Both the position numbers and the translations under genes were made by a program. This document shows, one piece after another, positions 19,081 through 29,010 of a stretch of 64,000 nt of DNA. The first letter of the stretch is position 1, and each line of letters starts with the position of its first letter. A model generated the notes under the pieces. That model was not told where the DNA came from and did not search any database. It was given only the letters and a program-made list of their open reading frames with translations. The DNA comes from Mycolicibacterium brumae (GTDB lineage Bacteria > Actinomycetota > Actinomycetes > Mycobacteriales > Mycobacteriaceae), in contig NZ_CP104302.1 of assembly GCF_025215495.1 (NCBI RefSeq), positions 558,001 through 622,000 of the forward strand, read 5' to 3'.

Positions 19081-20084
19081 GGGGAGAGTTCGCCGAAGAT
19101 CTGCCCGACGCCGCCGCGACGGATATTTCGGTGACCCGTCCCGGCCCACAGGTGCGCCAACTCCGGGTCGCCAGCTGCGGCGGCCGCCTTGCGCAGCGGG
19201 CTGGTCAGGAAATGCAGCGCCGGATACCCCAGCGGCGCCGCGGATGTGTACTCGTCGGTGAACCGGTTGCGCAGCGCGCGGGCCGGGCGTCCGGTGAACG
19301 CATGCGTCAGCACCGTCTCGGTGCGCGCCGGATCCCGCAGGGCCGCTTGGTGGATCGCCGACGTGCCGGCTTCCTCAGCGAGCAGCAGCGCCGTGCCGAG
19401 CTGCGCGGCTGCCGCGCCGGCCGCCAGCGCCGCGGCCACCTCCGACTCCGTGCTCAATCCGCCGGCCGCGATCACCGGCAGCTTCACCTCGGCGCTCACC
19501 ACCGTGACCAGGTCGGTGATCGGCAGCGGCTCGGGCATCCGGTCGGGGGTGAAGGTTCCGCTGTGCCCGCCGGCCGTATAAGCCTGCGCCACAACGCAGT
19601 CCACGCCAGCGTCCGCGGCAGCGCGGGCCTCGGCGGCCGAGGTCACGGTCTGCGCCACGAAGGTCCCCGCGCGCCGCAGTCGGGTGATGACCGCGGCCGA
19701 CGGCAGGCCGAAGGTGAAGCTCACCGCGGGGACCGGGTCAGCCAGCAGCGCGCCGAGTTTCACGTCGAAATCGTCGTCGCCGTCGACCGGGACCGTCGGC
19801 AGCGTGATCTCGAAGCGGTCGGCCTCGCGCTGCATCAGCGCCGCGTACTGCGCGTAGCGCTCGGCGGTGATCGGCACCGGGGTAGGAGCGAAGACGTTGA
19901 CCCCGAACGGGATTCCCGAGGCGCGCACCTCCGCGATCGCGGCGGCCATCGTCTCGACGGTCTGGTAACCGGCCGCCAGGAAACCCAGCCCACCGGCCCA
20001 ACCGGCCGCGATCACCATGGCGGGAGTGGTGGGCCCGCCGGCCATGGGCGCCGCGACCAGCGGAACGTCGAGCTGTGTGATCAC
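19077..20084 (-). CDS. Nitronate monooxygenase (2-nitropropane dioxygenase-like)
   Basis: A 335-residue FMN-binding TIM-barrel protein. It has LVAAPMAGGPTTPAMVIAAGWAGGLGFLAAG at the N-terminus, VDCVVAQAYTAGGHSGTF with the catalytic-type His, and LPVIAAGGLSTESEVAAALAAGAAAAQLGTALL for phosphate binding. The family oxidises nitronates (e.g. propionate-3-nitronate) or acts as an FMN-dependent enoyl reductase, and detoxification is the commonest role. It lies 10 bases downstream of the PPOX-family gene on the same strand, so the two probably form an operon together with the SDR gene upstream. Confidence 0.87.
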   Translation of the reverse strand: MITQLDVPLVAAPMAGGPTTPAMVIAAGWAGGLGFLAAGYQTVETMAAAIAEVRASGIPFGVNVFAPTPVPITAERYAQYAALMQREADRFEITLPTVPVDGDDDFDVKLGALLADPVPAVSFTFGLPSAAVITRLRRAGTFVAQTVTSAAEARAAADAGVDCVVAQAYTAGGHSGTFTPDRMPEPLPITDLVTVVSAEVKLPVIAAGGLSTESEVAAALAAGAAAAQLGTALLLAEEAGTSAIHQAALRDPARTETVLTHAFTGRPARALRNRFTDEYTSAAPLGYPALHFLTSPLRKAAAAAGDPELAHLWAGTGHRNIRRGGVGQIFGELSP

Positions 20085-20094
20085 GGTTTCGCGA

Positions 20095-20520
20095 TCACAG
20101 GGAGCCGAGATCGGAGGCGTTCCAGTGCTGCGGGCGCATCCGGACGATCACGCTCTCACCGTGCTCGGCGCGGGCCATCTCCAGATACCCCTCCACCTTG
20201 TCGGCCGGCAGGTAGCGCCGCGTCAGCTCCACCAGATGCTCGTCGGAGGCCGCTTCGATGCTGTCCACCGCGCCGTCCACGGCGACATAACGCACCGACG
20301 GGTCCAGCCGCTCGACCATCAGCGAGAAGCACCCGGCGGCCTCGATCAGCCGGTGCTTGCGGGAGCCTTTGCCGGTCAGCACCCACGGTTGCCCGCCGGG
20401 GGAGTACTGGTACCACATCGGCACGGTCAACGGGCCGCGGTCGGCGCCGGCGCTGACGGACAGGGCCGCGATGTGCGGCTCGGACAGAAACTGTTCGCGA
20501 TCATCCTTGGAGAGAGCCAT
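20095..20520 (-). CDS. PPOX-class flavin/F420-binding protein
   Basis: A 141-residue split-barrel protein: FLSEPHIAALSVSAGADRGPLTVPMWYQYSPGGQPWVLTGKGSRKHRLIEAAG followed by VRYVAVDGAVDSIE and RYLPADKVEGYLEMAR. This is the pyridoxamine-phosphate-oxidase-like fold that in mycobacteria often binds F420 or FMN and reduces small molecules. It lacks the length and substrate residues of true PdxH, which is present elsewhere in the window (39468). It is in the middle of a minus-strand run SDR - PPOX - nitronate monooxygenase with gaps of about 10 bases. Confidence 0.83.
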   Translation of the reverse strand: MALSKDDREQFLSEPHIAALSVSAGADRGPLTVPMWYQYSPGGQPWVLTGKGSRKHRLIEAAGCFSLMVERLDPSVRYVAVDGAVDSIEAASDEHLVELTRRYLPADKVEGYLEMARAEHGESVIVRMRPQHWNASDLGSL

Positions 20521-20530
20521 GGCTTCCAGG

Positions 20531-21350
20531 TTAGGAGGCGTGCTGGCGGGGCGTCCAGGATCGACGGGCCGCCTGGGCCTCCGGGTCGCCGTGGCTGCCG
20601 GTCCGCAGGATGACTTCGCCGAGGCGGACGTTGCGGGTGCGCCAGCGCAGGAATCGACGGCCGATCGTCGGGAACGCGAGCGCCGGGGCGTACTCCCGCG
20701 GGTACACCACTGTGCGCCGACCGTGTTCGATGGCCTTGATGATCCGCTTCGCGCAGGTTCCGGCGTCCCCGACGGGGAACCGGTCGAGCATCTCGCCGGT
20801 GCCCGGGATGAGTCGCACTTCGGCCTGCACCGGGGTGTCCACCGGTCCGGGGACCACCTCGATGACCAGGGAGTCCGGTAGCTCCATCCGCATGATCTCG
20901 GTGGCCACCGACAGCGCCGCCTTGGCCGACGCGTAACCGCCGGACAGTGGCCACGGGGTGACCGGGGCCAGCGAGGTGACGTTGACGATCGCCTCCGGGC
21001 GCAGGGAGTGGATCAGTGCCAGGGGACTCCAATAGTTGAGCTCATATGCGGCGCGGGCCTCGTCGTTGTCCCCGATGGTCGCGACCGGAGCGGCGAGTCC
21101 GGCGCCCCGCGTTGTTGATCAGAATGTCGACCGGGCCGACCTCCGCCGCGAGCCGGGCGGCCTCGCCGCGGATCGACAGATCCACCGGATGCACGGTGGC
21201 GCCGGTTCGGTCGGCGACCTCGGCGAGCCGGTCTGCGCCGCGTGCTGCGATGGCCAGGGTCGCGCCCCGCTCAGCAAGCTCGATGGCGAGTGCGCGGCCG
21301 ATGCCGCTCGACGCTCCCGTGATCAGAATCTTGCATCCACGTACGTCCAC
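20531..21350 (-). pseudogene. Short-chain dehydrogenase/reductase, frameshifted
   Basis: Two frames together make one classical SDR. The N-terminal part starts at GTG 21350 and holds CKILITGASSGIGRALAIELAERGATLAIAARG and VGPVDILINNAG. After NNAG the frame runs into nonsense and stops near 21042. In the neighbouring frame the protein resumes as AGLAAPVATIGDNDEARAAYELNYWSPLALIHSL, then VNVTSLAPVTPW, YASAKAALS (catalytic Tyr and Lys) and VPGPVDTPV. The break is at a run of four C (21105-21108, plus strand), where three would keep frame. The total of 820 bases is one more than a multiple of three, as expected for a single inserted base. This could be real inactivation or a sequencing error. Confidence 0.8.
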
Positions 21351-21361
21351 GAAGTGGACGT
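21343..21361. promoter_or_regulatory. Inverted repeat over the SDR start codon
   Basis: ACGTCCAC-GAA-GTGGACGT is a perfect 8-3-8 inverted repeat whose left arm contains the GTG start codon of the SDR gene (read on the minus strand). It could be an operator for a regulator of the SDR-PPOX-nitronate monooxygenase operon, or a translation-controlling hairpin. Confidence 0.5.
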
Positions 21362-21483
21362 TACTCCTGTTCAACGCAATACAGACGCGCCGAAAGGGCG
21401 ATTGTGAGCAGCGGAACATAAGTAGGATTATTCCCCGGATCGGCCGTCGTGTCGAACATCACAGCAAATGGAACGAGCTGCTC

Positions 21484-23133
21484 TCAGATGGCTGGTCCCA
21501 GCAGGTCGTCGGCGTCGCGGATGATGTAGCCGTAGCCCTGCTCGGCCAGGAAACGCTGCCGGTGCGCGGCGTAGTCGGCGTCCAGGGAATCCCGGCTGAC
21601 CACGCTGTAGAACACCGCGCCGCCGCCGTCGTGCTTGGGCCGCAGCAGCCGGCCCAGCCGCTGTGCTTCCTCCTGGCGGGAGCCGAAGGTGCCGGACACC
21701 TGCACCGCGACCGACGCCTCCGGCAGGTCGATGGAGAAGTTCGCGACCTTGGAGACCACCAGGGTCTTGATCTCGCCGCGGCGGAACGCGTCGAACAGCT
21801 CCTCGCGTTCGGCGTTCTTCGTCGACCCCTGGATCACCGGGGCGTCGAGTTCCGTGCCGAGTTCGTCGAGCTGGTCCAGGTAGGCGCCGATCACCAGGGT
21901 CTGCTCGCCCTCGTGGCGGGCCAGGATGGAGCGCACCACCGCGATCTTGGTGTGCGCCGTCGCGCAGAGCTTGTACTTCTCCTCCGGCTCGGCGATCGCG
22001 TAGGTCATCCGCTCGTTCTCGGTCATGGTGACCCGCACCTCGACGCATTCGGCCGGCGCGATCCAGCCCTGGGCCTCGATGTCCTTCCACGGCGCGTCGT
22101 AGCGCTTCGGGCCGATCAGCGAGAACACGTCGCCCTCGCGGCCGTCCTCGCGGATCAGCGTGGCGGTCAGGCCGAGCCGCCGGCGCGACTGCAGATCGGC
22201 GGTCATCCGGAACACCGGCGCCGGCAGCAGGTGCACCTCGTCGTAGACGATCAGGCCCCAGTCGCGGGAGTCGAACAGCTCCAGATGCTTATAGACGCCC
22301 TTGGTGCGACGGGTGATCACCTGGTAGGTGGCGATGGTGACGGGCCGGATCTCCTTGCGCTCGCCGGAATACTCGCCGATCTCGGCCTCGGTCAGCGAGG
22401 TGCGGGCCAGCAGCTCGCGCTTCCACTGCCGACCGGCGACGGTGTTGGTGACCAGGATCAGCGTCGTCGCCCCGGCCTTGGCCATCGCCGCCGCGCCGAC
22501 CAGGGTCTTGCCCGCGCCACAGGGCAGCACCACCACGCCCGACCCGCCGGCCCAGAACGAGTCGACGGCCAGCTGCTGGTAGTCCCGCAGCTCCCAGCCA
22601 TCGGGCGTCAGTTCGATGGCATGCGCCTCGCCGTCGACGTAACCGGCGAGGTCCTCGGCGGGCCAGCCGATCTTGAGCAGCATCTGCTTGATCCGGCCGC
22701 GCTCACTGTTGTGCACCATCACGGTGTCGTCGTCGAGGCGGGCGCCGAGCATCGGAGCGATCTTCTTGTTGCGCAGCACCTCCTCGAGCACCGCGCGATC
22801 GAGGCTGACCAGCGTCAGGCCGTGCGCGGGGTGCTTGACCAGCTGCAGGCGCCCGTAGCGGGCCATGGTGTCGACGATGTCGACCAGCAGCGGCTGCGGC
22901 ACCGGGTACCGGGAGTAGGTGACCAGCGCGTCGACCACCTGCTCGGCGTCATGCCCGGCAGCGCGGGCGTTCCACAGCGCGAGCGGGGTGATCCGGTAGG
23001 TGTGCACGTGCTCGGGCGCGCGTTCCAGCTCGGCGAACGGCGCGATCGCCGCCCGCGCGGCGCCGGCCTGCTCATGGTCGATCTCCAGCAGCACGGTCTT
23101 GTCGGACTGCACAATCAGCGGGCCGTCAGTCAT
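21484..23133 (-). CDS. ercc3: DNA repair helicase XPB/Ercc3 (3'-5')
   Basis: A 549-residue superfamily-2 helicase of the bacterial XPB type. The N-terminal ~190 residues form the damage-recognition-like domain. They are followed by ELRDYQQLAVDSFW (Q-motif region), Walker A LPCGAGKTLVGA, the DEVH box VYDEVHLLPAP, LGLTATLIRED and helicase motif VI, AQRLGRLLRPK. The thumb-like segment and RED-type motif are in the VFRMTADLQSRRRLGLTATLIREDGREGDVF region. It unwinds DNA 3' to 5' and is thought to act in repair. It is directly downstream of the helicase-C-terminal-like gene (9 bases), the same pair as M. tuberculosis Rv0861c-Rv0862c. Confidence 0.95.
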   Translation of the reverse strand: MTDGPLIVQSDKTVLLEIDHEQAGAARAAIAPFAELERAPEHVHTYRITPLALWNARAAGHDAEQVVDALVTYSRYPVPQPLLVDIVDTMARYGRLQLVKHPAHGLTLVSLDRAVLEEVLRNKKIAPMLGARLDDDTVMVHNSERGRIKQMLLKIGWPAEDLAGYVDGEAHAIELTPDGWELRDYQQLAVDSFWAGGSGVVVLPCGAGKTLVGAAAMAKAGATTLILVTNTVAGRQWKRELLARTSLTEAEIGEYSGERKEIRPVTIATYQVITRRTKGVYKHLELFDSRDWGLIVYDEVHLLPAPVFRMTADLQSRRRLGLTATLIREDGREGDVFSLIGPKRYDAPWKDIEAQGWIAPAECVEVRVTMTENERMTYAIAEPEEKYKLCATAHTKIAVVRSILARHEGEQTLVIGAYLDQLDELGTELDAPVIQGSTKNAEREELFDAFRRGEIKTLVVSKVANFSIDLPEASVAVQVSGTFGSRQEEAQRLGRLLRPKHDGGGAVFYSVVSRDSLDADYAAHRQRFLAEQGYGYIIRDADDLLGPAI

Positions 23134-23142
23134 AACCCGCCA

Positions 23143-25395
23143 TTATCCTCCAAGGTCCGACACCACCGACGTCACGCGGTGCACGGCGAACTCCCGCACC
23201 CGGCCGGAGGTCTCGTCGAACGCGGTGAGGATGCCGCCGCGCACACTGACCGGGGTGACCAGCCGTCGGCTCGACACCCCGGCGTTGTCCCGGTAGCCGA
23301 TCAGCACGTCGGAGCGCTGCATCGCCGCGCGCAGCAGCGCGACCGTCGCCTGGTTCGGGTCGATGACCTCGCCGTCCGGGGTGGCCTCGACCCGGCGCAG
23401 CACCGACACCAGCCCGACCAGATTGTCGTGGTTGGACGGGTTCGGCGGGGGTCGAAAGGACCGCCGGTGCGGATTGGCCGGCACCCGGGCGCCGCGGGCG
23501 GCCAGGTTGACGATGGCGCCGGAGGCGTCCTCGGCGGCCGGCGCCATCCCCGCGGCCCGCAGCGCGGCCAGCACCTCGCCGATCGGCGCCTGGGAGATCG
23601 CCACGGTCGGGGCCAGCAGCCGCAGTTCCAGCACCCGGACCGCCGGCGCGCCGATCGCCTGGGCCAGCAGGGCCGGGTCCTCGCACCGCACGAACGACGA
23701 CGCCATCCCCACCCGCAGCTGCCCGTGCCGGCGCGCCACGTCATCGATCAGGTAGGTCAACCCCTGCGGAACCGGGGTCTTGGAGTGGCGCTCGAAGAAC
23801 CCGTGCAGCCCGCCGGCGCTGTGTCCGGCGTCCAGCGCGCGGCGCACACTGGCCTCGCTGATCCGGTACACCGACGCCGCCCCCGCCGACTCGATGTCGG
23901 CGGCCGCGGTGAGTTCCTCGGCCAGTTCGGGAGCCAGCGGCCCGGGCACGACGACGGTCAGGTCGGCCTGCAGCAGAAAGTGGTCGACCGGGTCCGGCAG
24001 CGCCTGCTCCATCGCCTCGGCGGCGGCCTCGACGCCGTCGCGCAGCAGCGCGCGGCCGGGGGTGGTCAGCGCGCCGCGGCCCAGAATCCCGAGGATCTGC
24101 GCCTCGGCTAGCAGATGCCCGACCGGCTCCGGGGCCAGCCGGGCGGCCCAGCGGGGACGACGCCAGGCCAGCGCCGCCGACGCCTCCTCGGCCCGGGTGA
24201 CGGCGCCGTCGGGCAACTCGTCGAGCATGGTCAGCAGCAGCCGACGGTCCAGCGGCGCGGCCGAGGAGTGCAGCGCGTGCGACAGCGCGACCAGCGGCTT
24301 GCCGTCGGGCCCGCGCTGGCCGACCAGGCCGGGCCGGGCCGGCAGCGCCAGCCACGCCTGGGCGAGCAGTGCCCAGCGGCCGCTGGCGGGGGTGTCCTGG
24401 TAGCGGTCGGCGGCCACCGTGGGCGCCCAGTACGGCGGGTTGCCGTCCTCGGGCGCCGGGTCGGGCATGCCGGAAGCGATCAGCCCCGCGGTGGCGGCCA
24501 GCTCCAGGATCAGCGTCAGCCGGTCCTCACCGATGCCGGTCGCCTTGGCCAGCCGTTTGGCTTCCCGCACCCCGAGCCCGCCGCTGCGCAGCTCCGGCGC
24601 GGGGGAGGCGGCCAGCGTGTTGAGCACCGTGTCGACTTCGCGCAGCAGGTCGATGACGGCCACCGCGGCGGCCCCGTCGGCCTCCATTTGGCTGACCTGC
24701 GCGACCGCCGCGTCCGGCGGGGTGAGCTCGATCGGGTCGGGCTGTTGGCCGCGCAGCAGCTGGCCCACCCGCCGGGGCAGCAGCACGGTCTCGTCGTCGA
24801 CGCGCATCAGCAGGCCGGCGGCCAGCAGTCGGGGCACCGGGTTGGCCTGGGGAGCGTCCGGGCGGGCGTCGCGGGTGCGCCCGACGGGAGAACCCTCGGC
24901 GAGCCGGTCCAGCAGTTCGCGCTGCTCGGGGTCCAGCCCGCCGATCAGGGCCGCGAGTTCGTCGTTGGTCAGGTCGCCGCCGTCGCGCATGACCTGGCCG
25001 GGGTACCAGGGCAGTCCGGCGGTGGCCTCCGACGCCACCCGGATCTCGTCGTCGCCCCAGGCCAGCGCGCGGGCCTTCAGTTCATCGAGGGCGTGGCGCA
25101 CCTGGGCGGGGTCGGCGCGTCCGGTGAGCAGGTCGGTCAGCGCCGCGGGCGGGACGGGGCTGACATTGGCGTGCAGCACCAGCAGCGCGTCGAGCACCGA
25201 CAGTCGCAGCAGATCCAGCTCGTCGGTGGCGGCCTGCACCGACTGCCGAGCCTGCGCGCGGGAGGCCAACGCGGCGATGCTGGCCGGGGCGGGCTGCGCC
25301 AGGTCGGGCCGCAGCGTCAACAGCCGCACCAGGCCGTCGTCGGGCAGCTCGGCGAGCCACGCGCCGAGCGGTGTGCCCCGGGACTGTTTTTTCAT
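23143..25395 (-). CDS. Helicase-associated (XPB/Ssl2-like N-terminal domain) protein
   Basis: A 750-residue protein starting at the ATG before [31 protein letters not shown]. It is rich in winged-helix-like segments and ends with a region ([48 protein letters not shown]) shared with the 'helicase conserved C-terminal domain 3' family. It contains no Walker motifs, so it is not itself a helicase. Its place immediately upstream of ercc3, as Rv0862c precedes Rv0861c, suggests a partner or regulatory subunit of XPB (inference; the bacterial Bax1 nuclease occupies this role elsewhere but is not similar). The upstream frame extends 64 codons without homology. Confidence 0.85.
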   Translation of the reverse strand: MKKQSRGTPLGAWLAELPDDGLVRLLTLRPDLAQPAPASIAALASRAQARQSVQAATDELDLLRLSVLDALLVLHANVSPVPPAALTDLLTGRADPAQVRHALDELKARALAWGDDEIRVASEATAGLPWYPGQVMRDGGDLTNDELAALIGGLDPEQRELLDRLAEGSPVGRTRDARPDAPQANPVPRLLAAGLLMRVDDETVLLPRRVGQLLRGQQPDPIELTPPDAAVAQVSQMEADGAAAVAVIDLLREVDTVLNTLAASPAPELRSGGLGVREAKRLAKATGIGEDRLTLILELAATAGLIASGMPDPAPEDGNPPYWAPTVAADRYQDTPASGRWALLAQAWLALPARPGLVGQRGPDGKPLVALSHALHSSAAPLDRRLLLTMLDELPDGAVTRAEEASAALAWRRPRWAARLAPEPVGHLLAEAQILGILGRGALTTPGRALLRDGVEAAAEAMEQALPDPVDHFLLQADLTVVVPGPLAPELAEELTAAADIESAGAASVYRISEASVRRALDAGHSAGGLHGFFERHSKTPVPQGLTYLIDDVARRHGQLRVGMASSFVRCEDPALLAQAIGAPAVRVLELRLLAPTVAISQAPIGEVLAALRAAGMAPAAEDASGAIVNLAARGARVPANPHRRSFRPPPNPSNHDNLVGLVSVLRRVEATPDGEVIDPNQATVALLRAAMQRSDVLIGYRDNAGVSSRRLVTPVSVRGGILTAFDETSGRVREFAVHRVTSVVSDLGG

Positions 25396-25450
25396 CGTCG
25401 ACCAGCGTAAAACAGCCTCTGTCGCACGCTGGCCGACCATGGCTGTCACA

Positions 25451-25651
25451 ATGACACTCGTGGCTGACAACGCGAACTCCAAGAAGCAGTACGTCGATCC
25501 GGGCTGGCCCGAGGTGGCCCCGGGCGAGCACGCCGTCTCCGAGCTGGTCAGCGACCGCACCGGCTCGCTGTCGCCGTTCGGCGACACCCACTTCCCGCTG
25601 CCCGCCGACGAGCTGCCCTACATCCAGCCGTACACGGTGGTGAACCGGTAA
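25451..25651 (+). CDS. Small conserved actinobacterial protein (Rv0863-like)
   Basis: A 66-residue protein containing [58 protein letters not shown]. The C-terminal [11 protein letters not shown] ending is what I associate with the short protein that follows Rv0862c in M. tuberculosis (Rv0863). It is hydrophilic with no signal peptide or recognised domain. Three in-frame starts are possible: ATG 25439, ATG 25451 and GTG 25460. It is divergent from the helicase-partner gene and 55 bases from it. In M. tuberculosis molybdopterin genes follow; here a repeat-filled gap and rpfA follow instead. Confidence 0.65.
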   Translation: MTLVADNANSKKQYVDPGWPEVAPGEHAVSELVSDRTGSLSPFGDTHFPLPADELPYIQPYTVVNR

Positions 25652-25774
25652 GTTCTCGCAGGTTCTACCGCGTCAGGCGTCGGTAGTTTCGCGGGTTCAG
25701 CGCACGACGGCTCCGGCTCGCCGTGCGCTTTTCCTTGCCCGTGGCTGCTTACGCCTGCCTGCGTATCCCGCGCG

Positions 25775-25910
25775 GCCCGCGAGCGCCACTTTTTGCACGA
25801 GCGCCACTTTTGGTACGCGAAAGCCCAGGACGGGGTGTGCGAAAACTGGCCGTCGTGCAAAAAGTGGCGCTCGCGACCCAGGCAAAGCAGTCTCGCGACC
25901 CACGCAAAGC
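25775..25910. repeat. Intergenic repeat cluster with a perfect 22-bp inverted repeat
   Basis: Bases 25779-25800 (starting GCGAGCGCCACTTTT) are the exact reverse complement of 25853-25874. A second GAGCGCCACTTTT copy follows at 25800. At 25870-25912 a CGCGACCCA-GCAAAGCAG unit occurs twice, about 22 bases apart. The gap between the convergent Rv0863-like and rpfA genes (25652-25957) contains nothing else except the rpfA terminator. No gene is supported here; short frames in it are artefacts of the repeats. Confidence 0.85.
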
Positions 25911-25945
25911 AGTTCGGCCCGGAGGGAATCCCTCCGGGCCGAACT
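25911..25945 (-). terminator. rpfA terminator hairpin
   Basis: A perfect 16-bp stem (AGTTCGGCCCGGAGGG and its complement) with a 3-base loop, starting 12 bases beyond the rpfA stop. It is very stable but lacks a clean U-tract, as is common in mycobacteria. Confidence 0.8.
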
Positions 25946-25957
25946 ATTTGGGGGCTG

Positions 25958-27034
<1,077 letters not shown>

Positions 27035-27114
27035 AAGCGCCACTACGCGATCGCGTTTCCGCAGGACGGCGTCGCGCTGTCACGAGTGTTGGACATTTCG
27101 TGACCTGTTCGTTA

Positions 27115-27130
27115 TGTGAGCCAAATCACA
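27115..27130. promoter_or_regulatory. Consensus Crp binding site in the rpfA upstream region
   Basis: TGTGA-GCCAAA-TCACA is a perfect Crp-type palindrome (TGTGA-N6-TCACA). It lies between yccF (stop at 27162) and rpfA. In M. tuberculosis rpfA is known to be activated by the cAMP receptor protein Rv3676, which recognises this motif, so the site most likely serves rpfA. Confidence 0.8.
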
Positions 27131-27161
27131 ATGAAATTCTCAGGTTGAGGGGTTTAAACCC

Positions 27162-27563
27162 TCAGGATCGGGCGTACTCAACCGGTTTTCCGTCGACCGG
27201 AACGATCTCCTTGCCAAGCGGAACCAGCGAGACCGGGATCATTTTCAGGTCCGCCAGGGCCAACGGGATCCCGATGATAGTGATCGCCATCGCAGCCGCG
27301 GACACCAGGTGTCCCAGCGCCAGCCACCACCCGAACAGCACCACCCAGATGATGTTTCCGATCAGCGCGCCGGGCCGGTCTCCGGGCTTGGCGACGATCG
27401 TCCGCCCGAACGGCCACAGCGCGTAGGACGCGATCCGCAACGACGCGAACCCGAACGGGATGGTGATGATCAGCACGAAGCACACCAGCGCCGCCAGGAA
27501 GTAGCCGATGGCCAGCCAGAGGCCGCCGAAGATCAGCCAGATGACATTCAGAACGACGCGCAT
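27162..27563 (-). CDS. YccF-family (DUF307) membrane protein
   Basis: A 133-residue protein with two copies of the YccF unit: VLNVIWLIFGGLWLAIGYFLAALVCFVLIITIPFGFASLRIASYALWPFGR and, in the second half, LIGNIIWVVLFGWWLALGHLVSAAAMAITIIGIPLALADLKM. Each has a two-helix hairpin with a conserved IPFG/IPLA motif. Inner-membrane protein of unknown function. It corresponds by position to Rv0870c, just upstream of rpfA on the same strand and divergent from cspB. The molybdopterin genes found between its counterpart and rpfA in M. tuberculosis are absent here. Confidence 0.87.
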   Translation of the reverse strand: MRVVLNVIWLIFGGLWLAIGYFLAALVCFVLIITIPFGFASLRIASYALWPFGRTIVAKPGDRPGALIGNIIWVVLFGWWLALGHLVSAAAMAITIIGIPLALADLKMIPVSLVPLGKEIVPVDGKPVEYARS

Positions 27564-27714
27564 ATTTCGAGGCTACCCACCGGATTGCGGCGGCGATCAA
27601 ATCCGAATGCCGCAACGCCACCCGGCCGAGTAGCATGACTCGGACAGCGTCTCCACGTGGGGCGCTTAATTGTTGTGACAGGCCCGATGGCCGCGAGATG
27701 AGCAGGTGAAGACA

Positions 27715-28131
27715 GTGCCGACCGGCAAGGTGAAGTGGTACGACGCCGACAAGGGCTTCGGGTTCTTGTCCCAGGAAGAGGGCGAGGACGTCTACGTCCG
27801 GTCCTCGGCGCTGCCCGCGGGCGTTGAGACGCTCAAGCCCGGCCAGCGGGTCGAGTTCGGCATCGCCTCGGGCCGCCGCGGCCCGCAGGCCCTGCAGGTC
27901 ACGCTGCTGGAGGCGCCGCCGACGCTGTCCTCGCGCCCCCGTCGGGAACCCAGCGGGCCGGCTGAGCACAAGCACACCCCCGATGAGCTGCACGGCATGG
28001 TCGAGGACATGATCACCCTGCTGGAGAGCACGGTTCAGCCCGAGCTGCGCAAGGGCCGCTACCCGGACCGCAAGATCGCCCGTCGGGTCTCCGAGGTGGT
28101 CAAGGCCGTCGCCCGGGAGCTCGACGCCTAG
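27715..28131 (+). CDS. cspB: Cold-shock protein CspB (long mycobacterial form)
   Basis: A 138-residue protein. Residues 1-68 are a cold-shock domain: [35 protein letters not shown], containing RNP1 (KGFGFL) and RNP2 (VYVRSS, a variant of VFVHFS). A basic linker and a helical C-terminal extension ([44 protein letters not shown]) follow, as in Rv0871. It binds single-stranded nucleic acid as an RNA chaperone or antiterminator. GTG 27715 is preferred because the family begins [12 protein letters not shown] 27706, three codons earlier, is possible. It is the last plus-strand gene before a repeat-filled convergent gap. Confidence 0.92.
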   Translation: MPTGKVKWYDADKGFGFLSQEEGEDVYVRSSALPAGVETLKPGQRVEFGIASGRRGPQALQVTLLEAPPTLSSRPRREPSGPAEHKHTPDELHGMVEDMITLLESTVQPELRKGRYPDRKIARRVSEVVKAVARELDA

Positions 28132-28248
28132 CCTCGCCTGGGTCGTGTCATGAAAATCCTGACATGGACCGTCGCCGTCAGAGATGGATCCGGGGTGCGC
28201 GTTCGCGTCCGCCAGCGACGACTGCCGTGCGTGCAGCGAGGGTCCAGT

Positions 28249-28427
28249 TGGCGCACGCAGAACGTGTTGAGTGGCCAATTGGCGCACGCACAACGCCTCG
28301 AGTGGTCAGTTGATGCTCGAGGGCTCCGTGGCGTACGCCTCGGCCGGGGCGGTCCTGGGCCGTTGTGTTCCTAGTCGGCCGCTCGTGCCGCCGTTGGCCG
28401 CTCGAGAACGAAAACGTGCCGTCGTTG
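28249..28427. repeat. 31-bp repeats and left arm of a 144-bp inverted repeat
   Basis: Two 31-base units start with GAGTGGYC at 28269 and 28300 and continue with a TTGGCGCACGCA-type core. From 28284 to 28427 the sequence is the reverse complement of 31977-32120 at roughly 85-90 percent identity by eye. The gap (28132-28530) between convergent cspB and the DUF2771 gene holds no supported gene. Confidence 0.85.
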
Positions 28428-28530
28428 CAGCCTGGCGCAGGGCCTCGCAGTCCGGCGTTCGGGACGCGTTTCCATTCTGAGTCGCAGCGCCGGCAGGCGA
28501 CTGAGGCCTAGAACCGCCGTCGTACCCCGC

Positions 28531-29010
28531 CTAGCCCGCCGGCCAGTTGGCCGCGACGCTCCACTCGGCGTGGAAGGTCTCGGCCTCTTCGCCGTCGACC
28601 AGCACGATCGTCGGCAGCTGCACCACGATCCGCTGCAGCTTGCCCTGATTCGGGTCGACGGTGGCGATGGTGACCGCGGAGCGCTCACCGGGGCGGAAGA
28701 TCGCCTCGATGGCGCCGTCCTCATGGACCAGCAGCAGCCGCCACAGGTGCTTCCCGATCTCGTCGGGCACCGACAGCTGCACCACATTGCCCGGGTCGAC
28801 ATCGAGCGCCCCGCTGTCCTGCGGGTCGAAGCACTCGGTGAACAGCGGGTCGCAGTAGACGAACGGGCCCGGGGTGCTGAGCTCGCCCCGGGTGAACGCG
28901 CTGACCCGCGGGAATTCCGCGGAATGTCGGGTGCCCAGGTAGCCGCCGACGCCGAAGGCCGCCATCAGCAACAGCACACCCGCGACGGCAATGAGGGCCA
29001 AGCGCTTCAT
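28531..29010 (-). CDS. DUF2771 membrane-anchored protein (Rv0875c-like)
   Basis: A 159-residue protein whose ATG overlaps the upstream transporter stop (ATGA), fixing the start. MKRLALIAVAGVLLLMAAFGVGGYLG is an uncleaved or lipid-free N-terminal anchor. The rest is a beta-rich extracytoplasmic domain with one Cys pair (FVYCDPLFTECF) and VVQLSVPDEIGKHLWRLLLVHEDG. It matches DUF2771 in size and pattern and lies where Rv0875c lies relative to the MFS gene. Function unknown; translational coupling suggests it works with the transporter. Confidence 0.82.
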   Translation of the reverse strand: MKRLALIAVAGVLLLMAAFGVGGYLGTRHSAEFPRVSAFTRGELSTPGPFVYCDPLFTECFDPQDSGALDVDPGNVVQLSVPDEIGKHLWRLLLVHEDGAIEAIFRPGERSAVTIATVDPNQGKLQRIVVQLPTIVLVDGEEAETFHAEWSVAANWPAG

